A DNA stretch of 64,000 nt, from positions 722,501 through 786,500 of the forward strand of contig NZ_RIBP01000004.1 in the NCBI RefSeq assembly GCF_007273535.1. The letters are read 5' to 3'. The notes beneath the pieces were generated by a model. It was given only the letters and a program-made list of their open reading frames with translations. It searched no databases and was not told the DNA's origin. The DNA comes from Niallia circulans. Lineage in GTDB: Bacteria > Bacillota > Bacilli > Bacillales > Cytobacillaceae. Within the stretch, counting starts at the first letter, position 1. Every line of letters starts with the position of its first letter. Shown here one piece after another: positions 27,942 to 35,186 of this stretch. A program made the position numbers and the translations under genes.

Positions 27942-29276
27942 CTACATAATATTTGTCTTTTTAAGTAATCTTCTTATACTAGTGTCTGCTTCCTTTAAGA
28001 TGATTTGCTTATCAATTGTTCGCATAATTTTATTTTCCATGATGATTCGGCCATTAATAATGGTTGTAACAACGTCTGCTCTTGTTGCTGAATAGACAAT
28101 TCTTGAAATCGGATCAACATCATAGGAGGGATACGTATGGAAGTTCTGTAAGTTTAGGATAGCGATATCAGCTTTTTTCCCAACTTCTATACTGCCGATT
28201 TCCGTTTCTAGTCCAACTGCTTTTGCTCCGCCGATTGTTGCCATCCGAAATACTGTTCTTGCATCCATGGCTGTTGGTCCGTGGATGGGCTTCTGTATTA
28301 ATGCAGCCAATCTCATCTCGTTGAACATATCGAGATTATTATTGCAGGGTGCGCCATCTGCCCCAAGACTGACAGAGACATGATTATGCAATAAATGCGG
28401 TGTTTCTGCAATACCTGAAGAAAGCTTTAAATTTGAACCAGGGCAATGACTTACATGAACACCTTTCTCTTGGATGATTCTTTTTTCTTCTTCATCCAAC
28501 CAAACGCAATGAGCTAAAATTAGGCGATCATTCGCAAGGCCCAAGTGGTCGAGATAGACGACATTCCTCATCCCTGTTTCTTGTTGAACAATTTCAATCT
28601 CCGTTTTATTCTCGGAGGCATGTGTATGGACAAAAGTCTTATATTTATCAGATAGCACCTTTACTTCCCTTAAAAGCTCCTCTGTACATGACACAACAAA
28701 TCTTGGGGAAAAGGCATATTGGATTCTACCGTCATCAAACTGATTCCACTTCTCTAATAAATCAACACTTTGCTGGATAGAATCTGCTGTTTTTTCCTGA
28801 AGAGCGGCTGGCACTTCACTGCCCTTATCCATCATCACTTTTCCAGAAACTGCTCTTATTCCGCTTTCGGCAATAGCCTGAAAAGCAAAATCTGCATGAT
28901 GAACGGTTTCCATATCAACAATTGTTGTCGTACCACTTTCTACCAGCTCGCCGATACCAAGCATTGCCGAGTAATAGATGGACTCCTGATCATGAGCCGC
29001 CTCTAGCGGCCAAATTCTGTTGCGAAGCCAATCCATCAGCTCTAAATCATCTCCTTTTCCTCTGAATAAGGTCTGACATAAATGAATATGTGTTTGGATA
29101 AATCCTGGTATTACTGTGTGATTTGCTGCATCAATAATTTTATCTGCACGATCAGCATTAAGACCTTGACCAATTTCCTTAATACGGTCATTTTCAATCA
29201 AGATATCTCCAGACACTATTGTCTCTGCTGCATTCATTGTGATGATTTGCGCATTTTGAATTAGTATTGTGGACAT
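27942..29276 (-). CDS. Amidohydrolase, S-adenosylhomocysteine/5'-deoxyadenosine/guanine deaminase-like
   Basis: 444 aa, TrzA/MtaD branch of the amidohydrolase superfamily. Zinc ligands: HIH in QTHIHLCQT near 63-65, a His in HTHASE, LAHCVWL, and Asp in GADGAPCNNNLD. The C-terminus returns to the small beta-sandwich domain (ADIAILNLQ). Members deaminate MTA, SAH, 5'-deoxyadenosine, guanine or triazines, and the substrate cannot be read from sequence alone. A guanine-class riboswitch in its leader points to a purine nucleoside or base. Monocistronic. AAAGGGGGAA precedes the ATG. Confidence 0.85.
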   Translation of the reverse strand: MSTILIQNAQIITMNAAETIVSGDILIENDRIKEIGQGLNADRADKIIDAANHTVIPGFIQTHIHLCQTLFRGKGDDLELMDWLRNRIWPLEAAHDQESIYYSAMLGIGELVESGTTTIVDMETVHHADFAFQAIAESGIRAVSGKVMMDKGSEVPAALQEKTADSIQQSVDLLEKWNQFDDGRIQYAFSPRFVVSCTEELLREVKVLSDKYKTFVHTHASENKTEIEIVQQETGMRNVVYLDHLGLANDRLILAHCVWLDEEEKRIIQEKGVHVSHCPGSNLKLSSGIAETPHLLHNHVSVSLGADGAPCNNNLDMFNEMRLAALIQKPIHGPTAMDARTVFRMATIGGAKAVGLETEIGSIEVGKKADIAILNLQNFHTYPSYDVDPISRIVYSATRADVVTTIINGRIIMENKIMRTIDKQIILKEADTSIRRLLKKTNIM

Positions 29277-29299
29277 CGTCCCATTCCCCCTTTAAACAT

Positions 29300-29347
29300 A
29301 AAAAGCTACGAAAAAAACAAGCATACATAGCCTGTTTTTTCGTAGCT
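29300..29347 (-). terminator. terminator hairpin of the guanine riboswitch
   Basis: Minus strand AGCTACGAAAAAACA pairs with TGTTTTTTTCGTAGCT, followed by T's. Its 5' arm includes the 3' half of aptamer P1, the classical ligand-off (terminating) design. Confidence 0.85.
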
Positions 29348-29404
29348 AGAAATTTACGGTTTCTAAGTAGAGACCCTTAAACCAATTATTAAGGATATAC
29401 GAAA
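29338..29404 (-). promoter_or_regulatory. Purine riboswitch, guanine class
   Basis: 67-nt aptamer. P1 TTTCGTA/TACGAAA; P2 CCTTAA/TTAAGG with loop TAATTGGT; J2/3 GTCTCTAC; P3 TAGAAA/TTTCTA with loop CCGTAAA. The base just before the 3' P1 strand is C, equivalent to C74, which specifies guanine rather than adenine. 2'-deoxyguanosine is not excluded. Confidence 0.88.
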
Positions 29405-29533
29405 GTAACATCATTAAAATAATATTTATAAGATAATATTAACCGATTCTCATCTGACGGCAAGTTAATTGTCAGAAAAATTAACATACTTTTTACAGCA
29501 CTGTGTTATAAAAATATCCATTTCATTCTTGGA

Positions 29534-29561
29534 GTTTATTTCATATAATAGTACAGGGTAT
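29534..29561 (+). promoter_or_regulatory. weak sigma-B-like promoter before mgtE
   Basis: GTTTAT, 16-nt spacer, GGGTAT, ending 36 nt before the mgtE start. The spacer is 1-2 nt longer than ideal. No M-box magnesium riboswitch is visible in this leader. Confidence 0.3.
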
Positions 29562-29597
29562 AAACAACTATGACTTTGGAGGAAAGGAGTGGGAAGT

Positions 29598-30956
29598 ATG
29601 ATACAAAATATGTCAGTTAATCAAATCACACTTCACATCATTAAAACACTGAAAGAAAACAAAAAGGCAGAATTTGAGACTATTATAGACGAGCTTCAGC
29701 CCTATGATATTGCGCAAATTTATGAAACACTCCCCGATAAGCATAGGACCCGCTTCCTCCTTTTTCTTAACACAGATTTATTAGCAAACCTGCTCGAAGA
29801 GATTAATAAGGAAGAGCAGCTTGATATATTAAATAAACTTGGCGTTGAAAAAACTGGTAAAGTTCTTGATTTAATGGACAATGATGACCTTGCGTCACTT
29901 CTTAATGAACTTTCACCAGAAACAACAGAACAATTGCTTTCCGGCATGAAAAAAGAAGAGTCTATCATCGTCCAAAACTTGATGAATTATCCGGATGAAA
30001 CAGCTGGTCGCATGATGACAAACCGTTTTGTATGGATTCGAGATTATTACACAACAAGAGAAGCTGTTGATAAACTGAAAAGCTTTGCAGATTTCGCAGA
30101 AACATTAAGCTACCTTTATGTTATTAATCAAAAAAGACAATTGGTTGGCGTTGTTTCCTATCGAGATTTATTAATTGCTGAACCGCAGGATAAAATTATG
30201 GATATTATGTATGAGAGGGTCATCAGTGTTTCTGTTACAGAAGATCAGGAGCAGGTTGCTCATATCATTCAAAAATATGACTTTTTAGCCATCCCTGTCG
30301 TCGATGAAGAAAATATGCTGATGGGTATTATAACTGTAGATGATATCATTGACGTTGTTATTCAAGAAGCCGATGAAGATATTCAAAAACTATCCGCCGG
30401 TGGTAAGGATATAGACTTTGATACGAAGGCACATGTTGCAGCGTACCGCAGACTGCCATGGCTTATTTTGCTCCTGTTTATCGGCATAGTATCAGGCAGC
30501 ATTATCAGTTCTTATGAGGATATTCTCAGTAAAGCAGTAGCATTATCCTTTTTCATGCCGATGATATCTGGAATGACTGGTAATACTGGAACACAATCAC
30601 TTGCAGTAATTGTTCGTGGGTTGATTTCTAATACAATTAATAAAAAAATTGTTACAAAGGTAATTTTTAGAGAATTACTTGTCGGACTTATAATTGGAGC
30701 AACATGTGGCATAATCATCACATTAATAGCATATGTATGGCAAGGAGAGCCTGTCTTAGGTTTTGTTGTTGGATGCTCCCTTTTCTTTACACTGATTATC
30801 GGAACACTGTCTGGTACAATCATTCCGTTGATTTTATATCGCTTTAAGATTGATCCAGCAGTAGCATCAGGTCCACTTATTACTACATTAAATGATATTT
30901 TTTCTTTGTTTATTTATTTCGGCATTGCAAGTGCCTTCCTCAAGCATCTTATGTAA
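29598..30956 (+). CDS. mgtE: Magnesium transporter MgtE
   Basis: 452 aa from the ATG at 29598 with AAAGGAG 8 nt upstream; a GTG at 29589 is in frame. Order of parts: N-terminal superhelical domain with repeated LL..L helices (1-130), tandem CBS domains (about 135-255) and five membrane helices (about 285-452) with PMISGMTGNTGTQSLAVIVRG. The N and CBS domains sense cytosolic Mg and gate the pore. It is divergent from the amidohydrolase gene. Confidence 0.95.
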   Translation: MIQNMSVNQITLHIIKTLKENKKAEFETIIDELQPYDIAQIYETLPDKHRTRFLLFLNTDLLANLLEEINKEEQLDILNKLGVEKTGKVLDLMDNDDLASLLNELSPETTEQLLSGMKKEESIIVQNLMNYPDETAGRMMTNRFVWIRDYYTTREAVDKLKSFADFAETLSYLYVINQKRQLVGVVSYRDLLIAEPQDKIMDIMYERVISVSVTEDQEQVAHIIQKYDFLAIPVVDEENMLMGIITVDDIIDVVIQEADEDIQKLSAGGKDIDFDTKAHVAAYRRLPWLILLLFIGIVSGSIISSYEDILSKAVALSFFMPMISGMTGNTGTQSLAVIVRGLISNTINKKIVTKVIFRELLVGLIIGATCGIIITLIAYVWQGEPVLGFVVGCSLFFTLIIGTLSGTIIPLILYRFKIDPAVASGPLITTLNDIFSLFIYFGIASAFLKHLM

Positions 30957-30964
30957 ACACAAAA

Positions 30965-31011
30965 ACGTTGTATTAGAATTTGTTAAACCTTTTCTAATGC
31001 GGCGTTTTTCT
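30965..31011 (+). terminator. terminator after mgtE
   Basis: AACGTTGTATTAGAA pairs with TTCTAATGCGGCGTT (with G-U pairs), followed by TTTTTCTTTTT. Confidence 0.8.
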
Positions 31012-31136
31012 TTTTCCCTTTCCACTTAAGTAAACTCTAAAATCTTTTCATAAATATCAAAAAATGGAAACTATTTTCAAAAACTATCCGTCTAAGTAAT
31101 AGCACTTCATTTTTCAGTTATATAAGGAGTTTTCTT

Positions 31137-32297
31137 ATGAGAGGAACAAGCAAGCAATTTTCAGATAAATTTGATTGGACCTTATGTCTGCTTATTATGC
31201 TCTTTTGTTTAACAAGCTGTGTGTCCATTTACAGTGCCAGCAAAGCTTACTTACCAACACAGCTTATGTGGTATGGAATCGGAGCCATTGCCATTGCTGT
31301 TCTCACTTACTTTGACAATGAACAATTTAGAAAGCTTACTTGGATTTTTTATGGGGTAGGTATCGCACTTCTTGTCGGACTCGTATTCGCCCCCATTACT
31401 GATTTCACACCGCAAAGAAACGGAGCTCAAAGCTGGTACGTAATTCCAGGCATCGGCAGTATCCAGCCATCAGAATACATGAAGGTATTCACTATTATGG
31501 CTTTGTCAAAGGTCATGCATGACCACCATGAAAAGACTATCTACACAACTTTCAAAACAGACTTTATCCTTTTGTGCAAAATGGCATTAGCAGGGGGAAT
31601 TCCCATTGCACTTGTTATTGTTCAGGATTTAGGAACTACTTTAGTACTTATAGCAATTCTTGCAGGAATGATTCTTGTTTCAGGTATCACTTGGAAAATC
31701 ATCATTCCATTGTACGGAACTGCCCTATCTCTTGGGTCCCTTATTTTGTATTTAGCCATATACGGAAGAGATTTCCTGCTGAAATATTTACATATTGAAG
31801 ACTATCAATTTAAACGAATTGATTCATGGCTCGATCCTGTTGAATCTGGAGATTCTGGCTTGCAGCTTGTTTGGTCTCTGCAGGCAATTGGATCTGGTCT
31901 TATTTCTGGAAAAGGCATTGGTAATGTTGAAGTTTATATACCTGAAAGACATACCGATTTTGTATTCACCATTATTGGGGAGGAATACGGCTTTATTGGC
32001 GGAAGCATTATTATTATTCTTTATTTCCTTCTCATCTATCATTTAACTCGAACTGCCTTTATATCGAATGACCCTTATAGCATTTATATATGTGTAGGTG
32101 TTATTAGCATGATAGCTTTCCACGTATTTGAAAACGTCGGAATGACAATCCAACTTCTGCCCATTACAGGAATTCCATTACCTTTTATCAGTTATGGGGG
32201 CAGTTCACTAATGACAAACATGATGGCAATGGGGCTCATCTTCAGCATTCGTTACCATCATCGCACTTATATGTTTTCTTCCAGTCTTTCTGTTTAA
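31137..32297 (+). CDS. FtsW/RodA/SpoVE family SEDS glycosyltransferase (RodA-like)
   Basis: 386 aa with about ten membrane segments. SEDS signatures: RNGAQSWYVIPGIGSIQPSEYMK (the conserved extracytoplasmic loop), VIVQDLGTTLVL, and GIPLPFISYGGSSLMTNM near the C-terminus. SEDS proteins polymerise lipid II with a class B PBP in elongation, division or the spore cortex. Which of the three is served is not clear; the N-terminus FDWTLCLLIMLF and the monocistronic setting favour a RodA paralogue. AAGGAG precedes the ATG. Confidence 0.9.
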   Translation: MRGTSKQFSDKFDWTLCLLIMLFCLTSCVSIYSASKAYLPTQLMWYGIGAIAIAVLTYFDNEQFRKLTWIFYGVGIALLVGLVFAPITDFTPQRNGAQSWYVIPGIGSIQPSEYMKVFTIMALSKVMHDHHEKTIYTTFKTDFILLCKMALAGGIPIALVIVQDLGTTLVLIAILAGMILVSGITWKIIIPLYGTALSLGSLILYLAIYGRDFLLKYLHIEDYQFKRIDSWLDPVESGDSGLQLVWSLQAIGSGLISGKGIGNVEVYIPERHTDFVFTIIGEEYGFIGGSIIIILYFLLIYHLTRTAFISNDPYSIYICVGVISMIAFHVFENVGMTIQLLPITGIPLPFISYGGSSLMTNMMAMGLIFSIRYHHRTYMFSSSLSV

Positions 32298-32309
32298 GAG
32301 GTTAGGACA

Positions 32310-32420
32310 TTCACTACACACACTCGTTTTTTCGCGGGGAGGTATTTGAGCCTCTCCGTCTGCGCCTGTTAGGTCTTAATCGCTTCTATTTCTCTTAGAA
32401 GTCGAGTTTCCTCCGCTCCA
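32310..32420 (-). repeat. degenerate Bacillaceae intergenic structured repeat
   Basis: Minus strand begins GGAGCGGAGGAAACTCGACT and contains CTTCTA/TAGAAG, GCG/CGC and CGGAGAGG/CCTCCCCG hairpins inside an outer ACTCG/CGAGT stem, with GGCTCA in the third loop. It matches my memory of a ~110-nt palindromic repeat scattered in Bacillaceae genomes. No coding role is seen. It occupies the first part of the 508-bp gap before dps. Confidence 0.55.
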
Positions 32421-32557
32421 TTCTATAAGATTTTTCATAAAAAAAAACATAACTCATACTCGATAATTACGGTCTACTGTTTCAAAGTTAACTCAATTTT
32501 TTTATTATTCGTATTTAGGGACGATTTATTTTTTATGCCTCTTCCTCTTTTTTGATT

Positions 32558-32584
32558 GTTTAAATACGACTGTTATCAGGGTAT
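32558..32584 (+). promoter_or_regulatory. sigma-B promoter upstream of dps
   Basis: GTTTAA, 15-nt spacer, GGGTAT, exact in both boxes. It lies 222 nt before the dps start, with no ORF or strong terminator between. dps is a sigma-B gene in B. subtilis. Confidence 0.82.
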
Positions 32585-32745
32585 AGTTTTTTAACAGTTG
32601 CAGAAAATAACGATGATATTTGAAAGATTTATGAACAATTGAGCTACTTACTAGTCTTCCATAACTTTCCTGTATATGATAGAAGTAGAACTAATAATCA
32701 ACAAATTAAAACAAGAACTAAATTAAAATAATTATAATTAAGTAT

Positions 32746-32784
32746 TGATTTTAAATTAAAACTTGTTATAATTAAAATATAAAC
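32746..32784 (+). promoter_or_regulatory. sigma-A promoter of dps overlapped by a PerR-like box
   Basis: TTGATT, 16 nt, TATAAT. The -10 is inside TTATAATTAAAATATAA, which resembles the PerR box TTATAATNATTATAA with several mismatches. Peroxide control of dps-type genes by PerR is common. Confidence 0.4.
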
Positions 32785-32805
32785 AACCGAAGGGAGCTAA
32801 TAATA

Positions 32806-33258
32806 ATGGGATTACAAACTAAAGTTGAATTACAAAAAGAATTAAATGTACAAGTAGCAAACTGGAGCGTATTATACACAAAACTTCATCAACATCACTG
32901 GTATGTTAAAGGACCTTTCTTCTTTACATTACATGAGAAATTTGAGGAGCTTTATGATGAAGCAGCAGATGTAGTGGATGAAATTGCTGAACGTTTACTT
33001 GCGATTGGCGGTAAACCAGTTTCTACTTTGAAAGAATTTATGGAGACTTCAACACTGGCAGAAAGTACGGAAAAATTATCTGCAACTGAAATGGTAAGAT
33101 CTCTTGTGGAAGACTATAGCCAAATCAACACACAACTGCGATCTTTAGCTGAGCACGCGGACGAGCTTGGAGATACAGTAACACATGACCTTGCAATTGG
33201 ATTGACAGAAAAAATTGAAAAACATCTATGGATGTTAACAGCATACTTATCAGAATAA
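32806..33258 (+). CDS. dps: DNA-protection / miniferritin Dps
   Basis: 150 aa four-helix Dps. Ferroxidase ligands are present: H31 (HHWYVKGP), H43 (TLHEKF), D58 and E62 (DEIAERL). Dps forms 12-mers that oxidise and store iron using peroxide and protect DNA. The regulatory region has a consensus sigma-B promoter and a nearer sigma-A/PerR-like site, giving general-stress and peroxide control. GAAGGGAGC precedes the ATG. Confidence 0.96.
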   Translation: MGLQTKVELQKELNVQVANWSVLYTKLHQHHWYVKGPFFFTLHEKFEELYDEAADVVDEIAERLLAIGGKPVSTLKEFMETSTLAESTEKLSATEMVRSLVEDYSQINTQLRSLAEHADELGDTVTHDLAIGLTEKIEKHLWMLTAYLSE

Positions 33259-33273
33259 TAACTAGGCTTCTAA

Positions 33274-33319
33274 ATAAAAGAAATAAGGCATCCAGCGAGG
33301 ATGCCTTATTTCTTTTATT
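33274..33319. terminator. bidirectional terminator between dps and the lipid kinase gene
   Basis: A 20-bp perfect stem (AAAAGAAATAAGGCATCC with its complement) around a 5-nt loop. It serves both converging genes and overlaps the stop of the minus-strand gene. Confidence 0.92.
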
Positions 33320-34220
33320 AAAAATCAGGTCGAAGCATTTTTATATGACTTGGGAGCACCTTCAACTCGCTTGGTGTTTTTGTGTATACCTCTCCGTCCA
33401 TATCGACATCTACAAAATGTTCAGAGCTTATTTTAATATGTTTACCACTCATATACAGTACTTGTTCTTTAAACTCTTCATTCGTTTCAAAATCTATTTT
33501 ACGGAGATCATTAAGCTCCTTTAACAACTGTAAATTCGTATTTCTAACAATAAAGACATCTACTAAACCGTCATTATAGGATATCGTTGAGAATGGAAGT
33601 AATTTTCCACCAATATACTTGCCGTTCACAACCATTGCCAAAACAGCCTTTTCTCTTATTTCCTTTCCGTCTATATTCATAACAAGCTCTTTTGGCTCAG
33701 TATTTTGAATAGTTCTGATGGCACTCAATAAATAGCTGGCCCTGCCGAGGATGTTTTTTTCTTCTTCTCTAATATTATTTGATGTTTCAGCTACAAGACC
33801 TATCCCCCAAAAATTTAAGAAATAAGCAGAGTCTGTCTGAATAATATCTACAGGCTCCTCGACTCCGTATAAAACTAACTCTTCAGCAGCTCTTTGCAGG
33901 TTTTGCTGTATATTTAATGTACGACTGAAATCATTGCATGTCCCTCCTGGAAGGATGGCAAGCACCGGTCTTTTTTGTAAGCCAGCCAAACCGTTGACAC
34001 ATTCGTGGATGGTGCCATCTCCCCCAAGAACAATAACAAGGTCTGTCTGTTCTCCATATTTCTCGCAAATTTGCGCAGCATGATTTGGTCCATTTGTTTT
34101 AAAAACCTGCAAGTGGTCAATTTCCTTTGCAAATACATGCAAACAGCTTTGAAGCTGTACATCTATTTCCTTTTTCCCTGCATTCCCATTATAGATAAAA
34201 AGGGCATTTTTGTATTTCAT
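33318..34220 (-). CDS. Diacylglycerol kinase-family lipid kinase (YtlR/DgkB-like)
   Basis: 300 aa, DAGK catalytic fold. The nucleotide-binding motif VLGGDGTIHECVNGLAG is near 65-80, with PGGTCNDFSRTL near 94. The C-terminal beta-sandwich domain ends VDVDMDGEVYTKTPSELKVLPSHIKML. Members phosphorylate diacylglycerol, sphingosine or undecaprenol-like lipids; which applies here is not clear. A possible but weak sigma-B-like site (GTTAGA-N15-GGGTAT) lies upstream at 34252-34278. Confidence 0.88.
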   Translation of the reverse strand: MKYKNALFIYNGNAGKKEIDVQLQSCLHVFAKEIDHLQVFKTNGPNHAAQICEKYGEQTDLVIVLGGDGTIHECVNGLAGLQKRPVLAILPGGTCNDFSRTLNIQQNLQRAAEELVLYGVEEPVDIIQTDSAYFLNFWGIGLVAETSNNIREEEKNILGRASYLLSAIRTIQNTEPKELVMNIDGKEIREKAVLAMVVNGKYIGGKLLPFSTISYNDGLVDVFIVRNTNLQLLKELNDLRKIDFETNEEFKEQVLYMSGKHIKISSEHFVDVDMDGEVYTKTPSELKVLPSHIKMLRPDF

Positions 34221-34356
34221 TTCGAGATAAACCCTCCTTTTTTTTTACCCTATACCCATAAAAGCAGGAGTTTCTAACTTCTTATTCTGTATTTTGGAAA
34301 GATATAACATTGTGTTAGAATTAACTCCATAAATCACGAAACGTGGAGGAACCTTT

Positions 34357-35013
34357 GTGAAAAAACAATTTGTAGTTATCGGTCTCGGCAATTTCGGTGG
34401 CAGTCTCGTTAAAGAATTTTTTGATGCAGGTACAGAGGTGCTGGCGATAGATCAATCGCTAGAAAGAGTCGAAAAGTACCGCCCATTCGCAACACATTGT
34501 GTACAAGTCAATACTATGAGTGAAGCCACACTCACACAGCTTGGAATCCGCAACATGGATCATGCTTTTGTGGCATTAGGTGATGATATTGAATCAAGTG
34601 TGCTTACAACACTTATTTTGAAAGAAATGGGAATGAAGCAGGTATGGGTAAAGGCGGCTGATGTCTACCATAAAAGAGTGTTAGAGAAAATTGGTGCGGA
34701 CAAGGTTATTCATCCAGAGCGAGATATGGCAAAAAGGATCGCCCATCATGTGATTTCGGAAAAGATGATTGATTATATTGAGTTATCGGATAAGCACGGG
34801 ATTGTGGAGCTGGCAGCCTCAGACAAAGTACATCAGCGAACACTTCTTGATTTGAATATCCGAGCAAATTACGGCTGTACTATTATTGGAATCCAGCGAA
34901 AAGGGGATACAATAGTCTCGCCTGCTGCCGAGGAAAAGATTTTAAAAGGAGATACACTGATTGTCATCGGCAGCAATGAAGATATCTATCAATTTGAAAA
35001 AGATGGACTATAA
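34357..35013 (+). CDS. Ktr/Trk potassium channel gating subunit (RCK protein)
   Basis: 218 aa from a GTG with GGAGG 8 nt upstream. N-terminal RCK/Rossmann domain with GLGNFGG (9-15) and acidic D32 for the nucleotide; C-terminal RCK_C (TrkA_C) domain from about 135. KtrA/KtrC octamers bind ATP/ADP and c-di-AMP and gate KtrB/KtrD. The membrane partner is not adjacent, as for KtrC in B. subtilis. No c-di-AMP riboswitch is visible upstream. Confidence 0.93.
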   Translation: MKKQFVVIGLGNFGGSLVKEFFDAGTEVLAIDQSLERVEKYRPFATHCVQVNTMSEATLTQLGIRNMDHAFVALGDDIESSVLTTLILKEMGMKQVWVKAADVYHKRVLEKIGADKVIHPERDMAKRIAHHVISEKMIDYIELSDKHGIVELAASDKVHQRTLLDLNIRANYGCTIIGIQRKGDTIVSPAAEEKILKGDTLIVIGSNEDIYQFEKDGL

Positions 35014-35019
35014 ACGAAG

Positions 35020-35050
35020 AATTATGCGGAGAACCTCCGCTTTTTTTTTA
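35020..35050 (+). terminator. terminator after the RCK gene
   Basis: GCGGAGAACCTCCGC hairpin followed by T9. Confidence 0.85.
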
Positions 35051-35128
35051 TGGTGAAAAATATTCAGCAAACCCTTATATGCTCTTCTACTCCACCTTCC
35101 CCTTCTATCCAGCATAAAAAAACTTTGC

Positions 35129-35153
35129 GTTTATTCTTATTCTTGGCGGGTAA
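35129..35153 (+). promoter_or_regulatory. sigma-B promoter of the channel-like protein gene
   Basis: GTTTAT, 13-nt spacer, GGGTAA, ending 33 nt before the ATG at 35187. It fits sigma-B consensus GTTTAA-N12-15-GGGWAW with one mismatch. Confidence 0.75.
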
Positions 35154-35186
35154 TAAGGACAGTAAGTCAAGACAAGGAGGAATAAT

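Noticed and set aside
29404..29597. M-box magnesium riboswitch before mgtE
   Set aside because: The leader is short and lacks the conserved M-box blocks.
32761..32784. Certain PerR box at dps
   Set aside because: Only the left half matches well; kept as a low-confidence part of the promoter feature.
34252..34278. Sigma-B promoter for the lipid kinase gene
   Set aside because: The -10 GGGTAT is exact, but the -35 GTTAGA has two mismatches; too weak to claim.
34221..34356. c-di-AMP (ydaO) riboswitch before the RCK gene
   Set aside because: Only 136 nt are available and none of the conserved ydaO motifs is visible.
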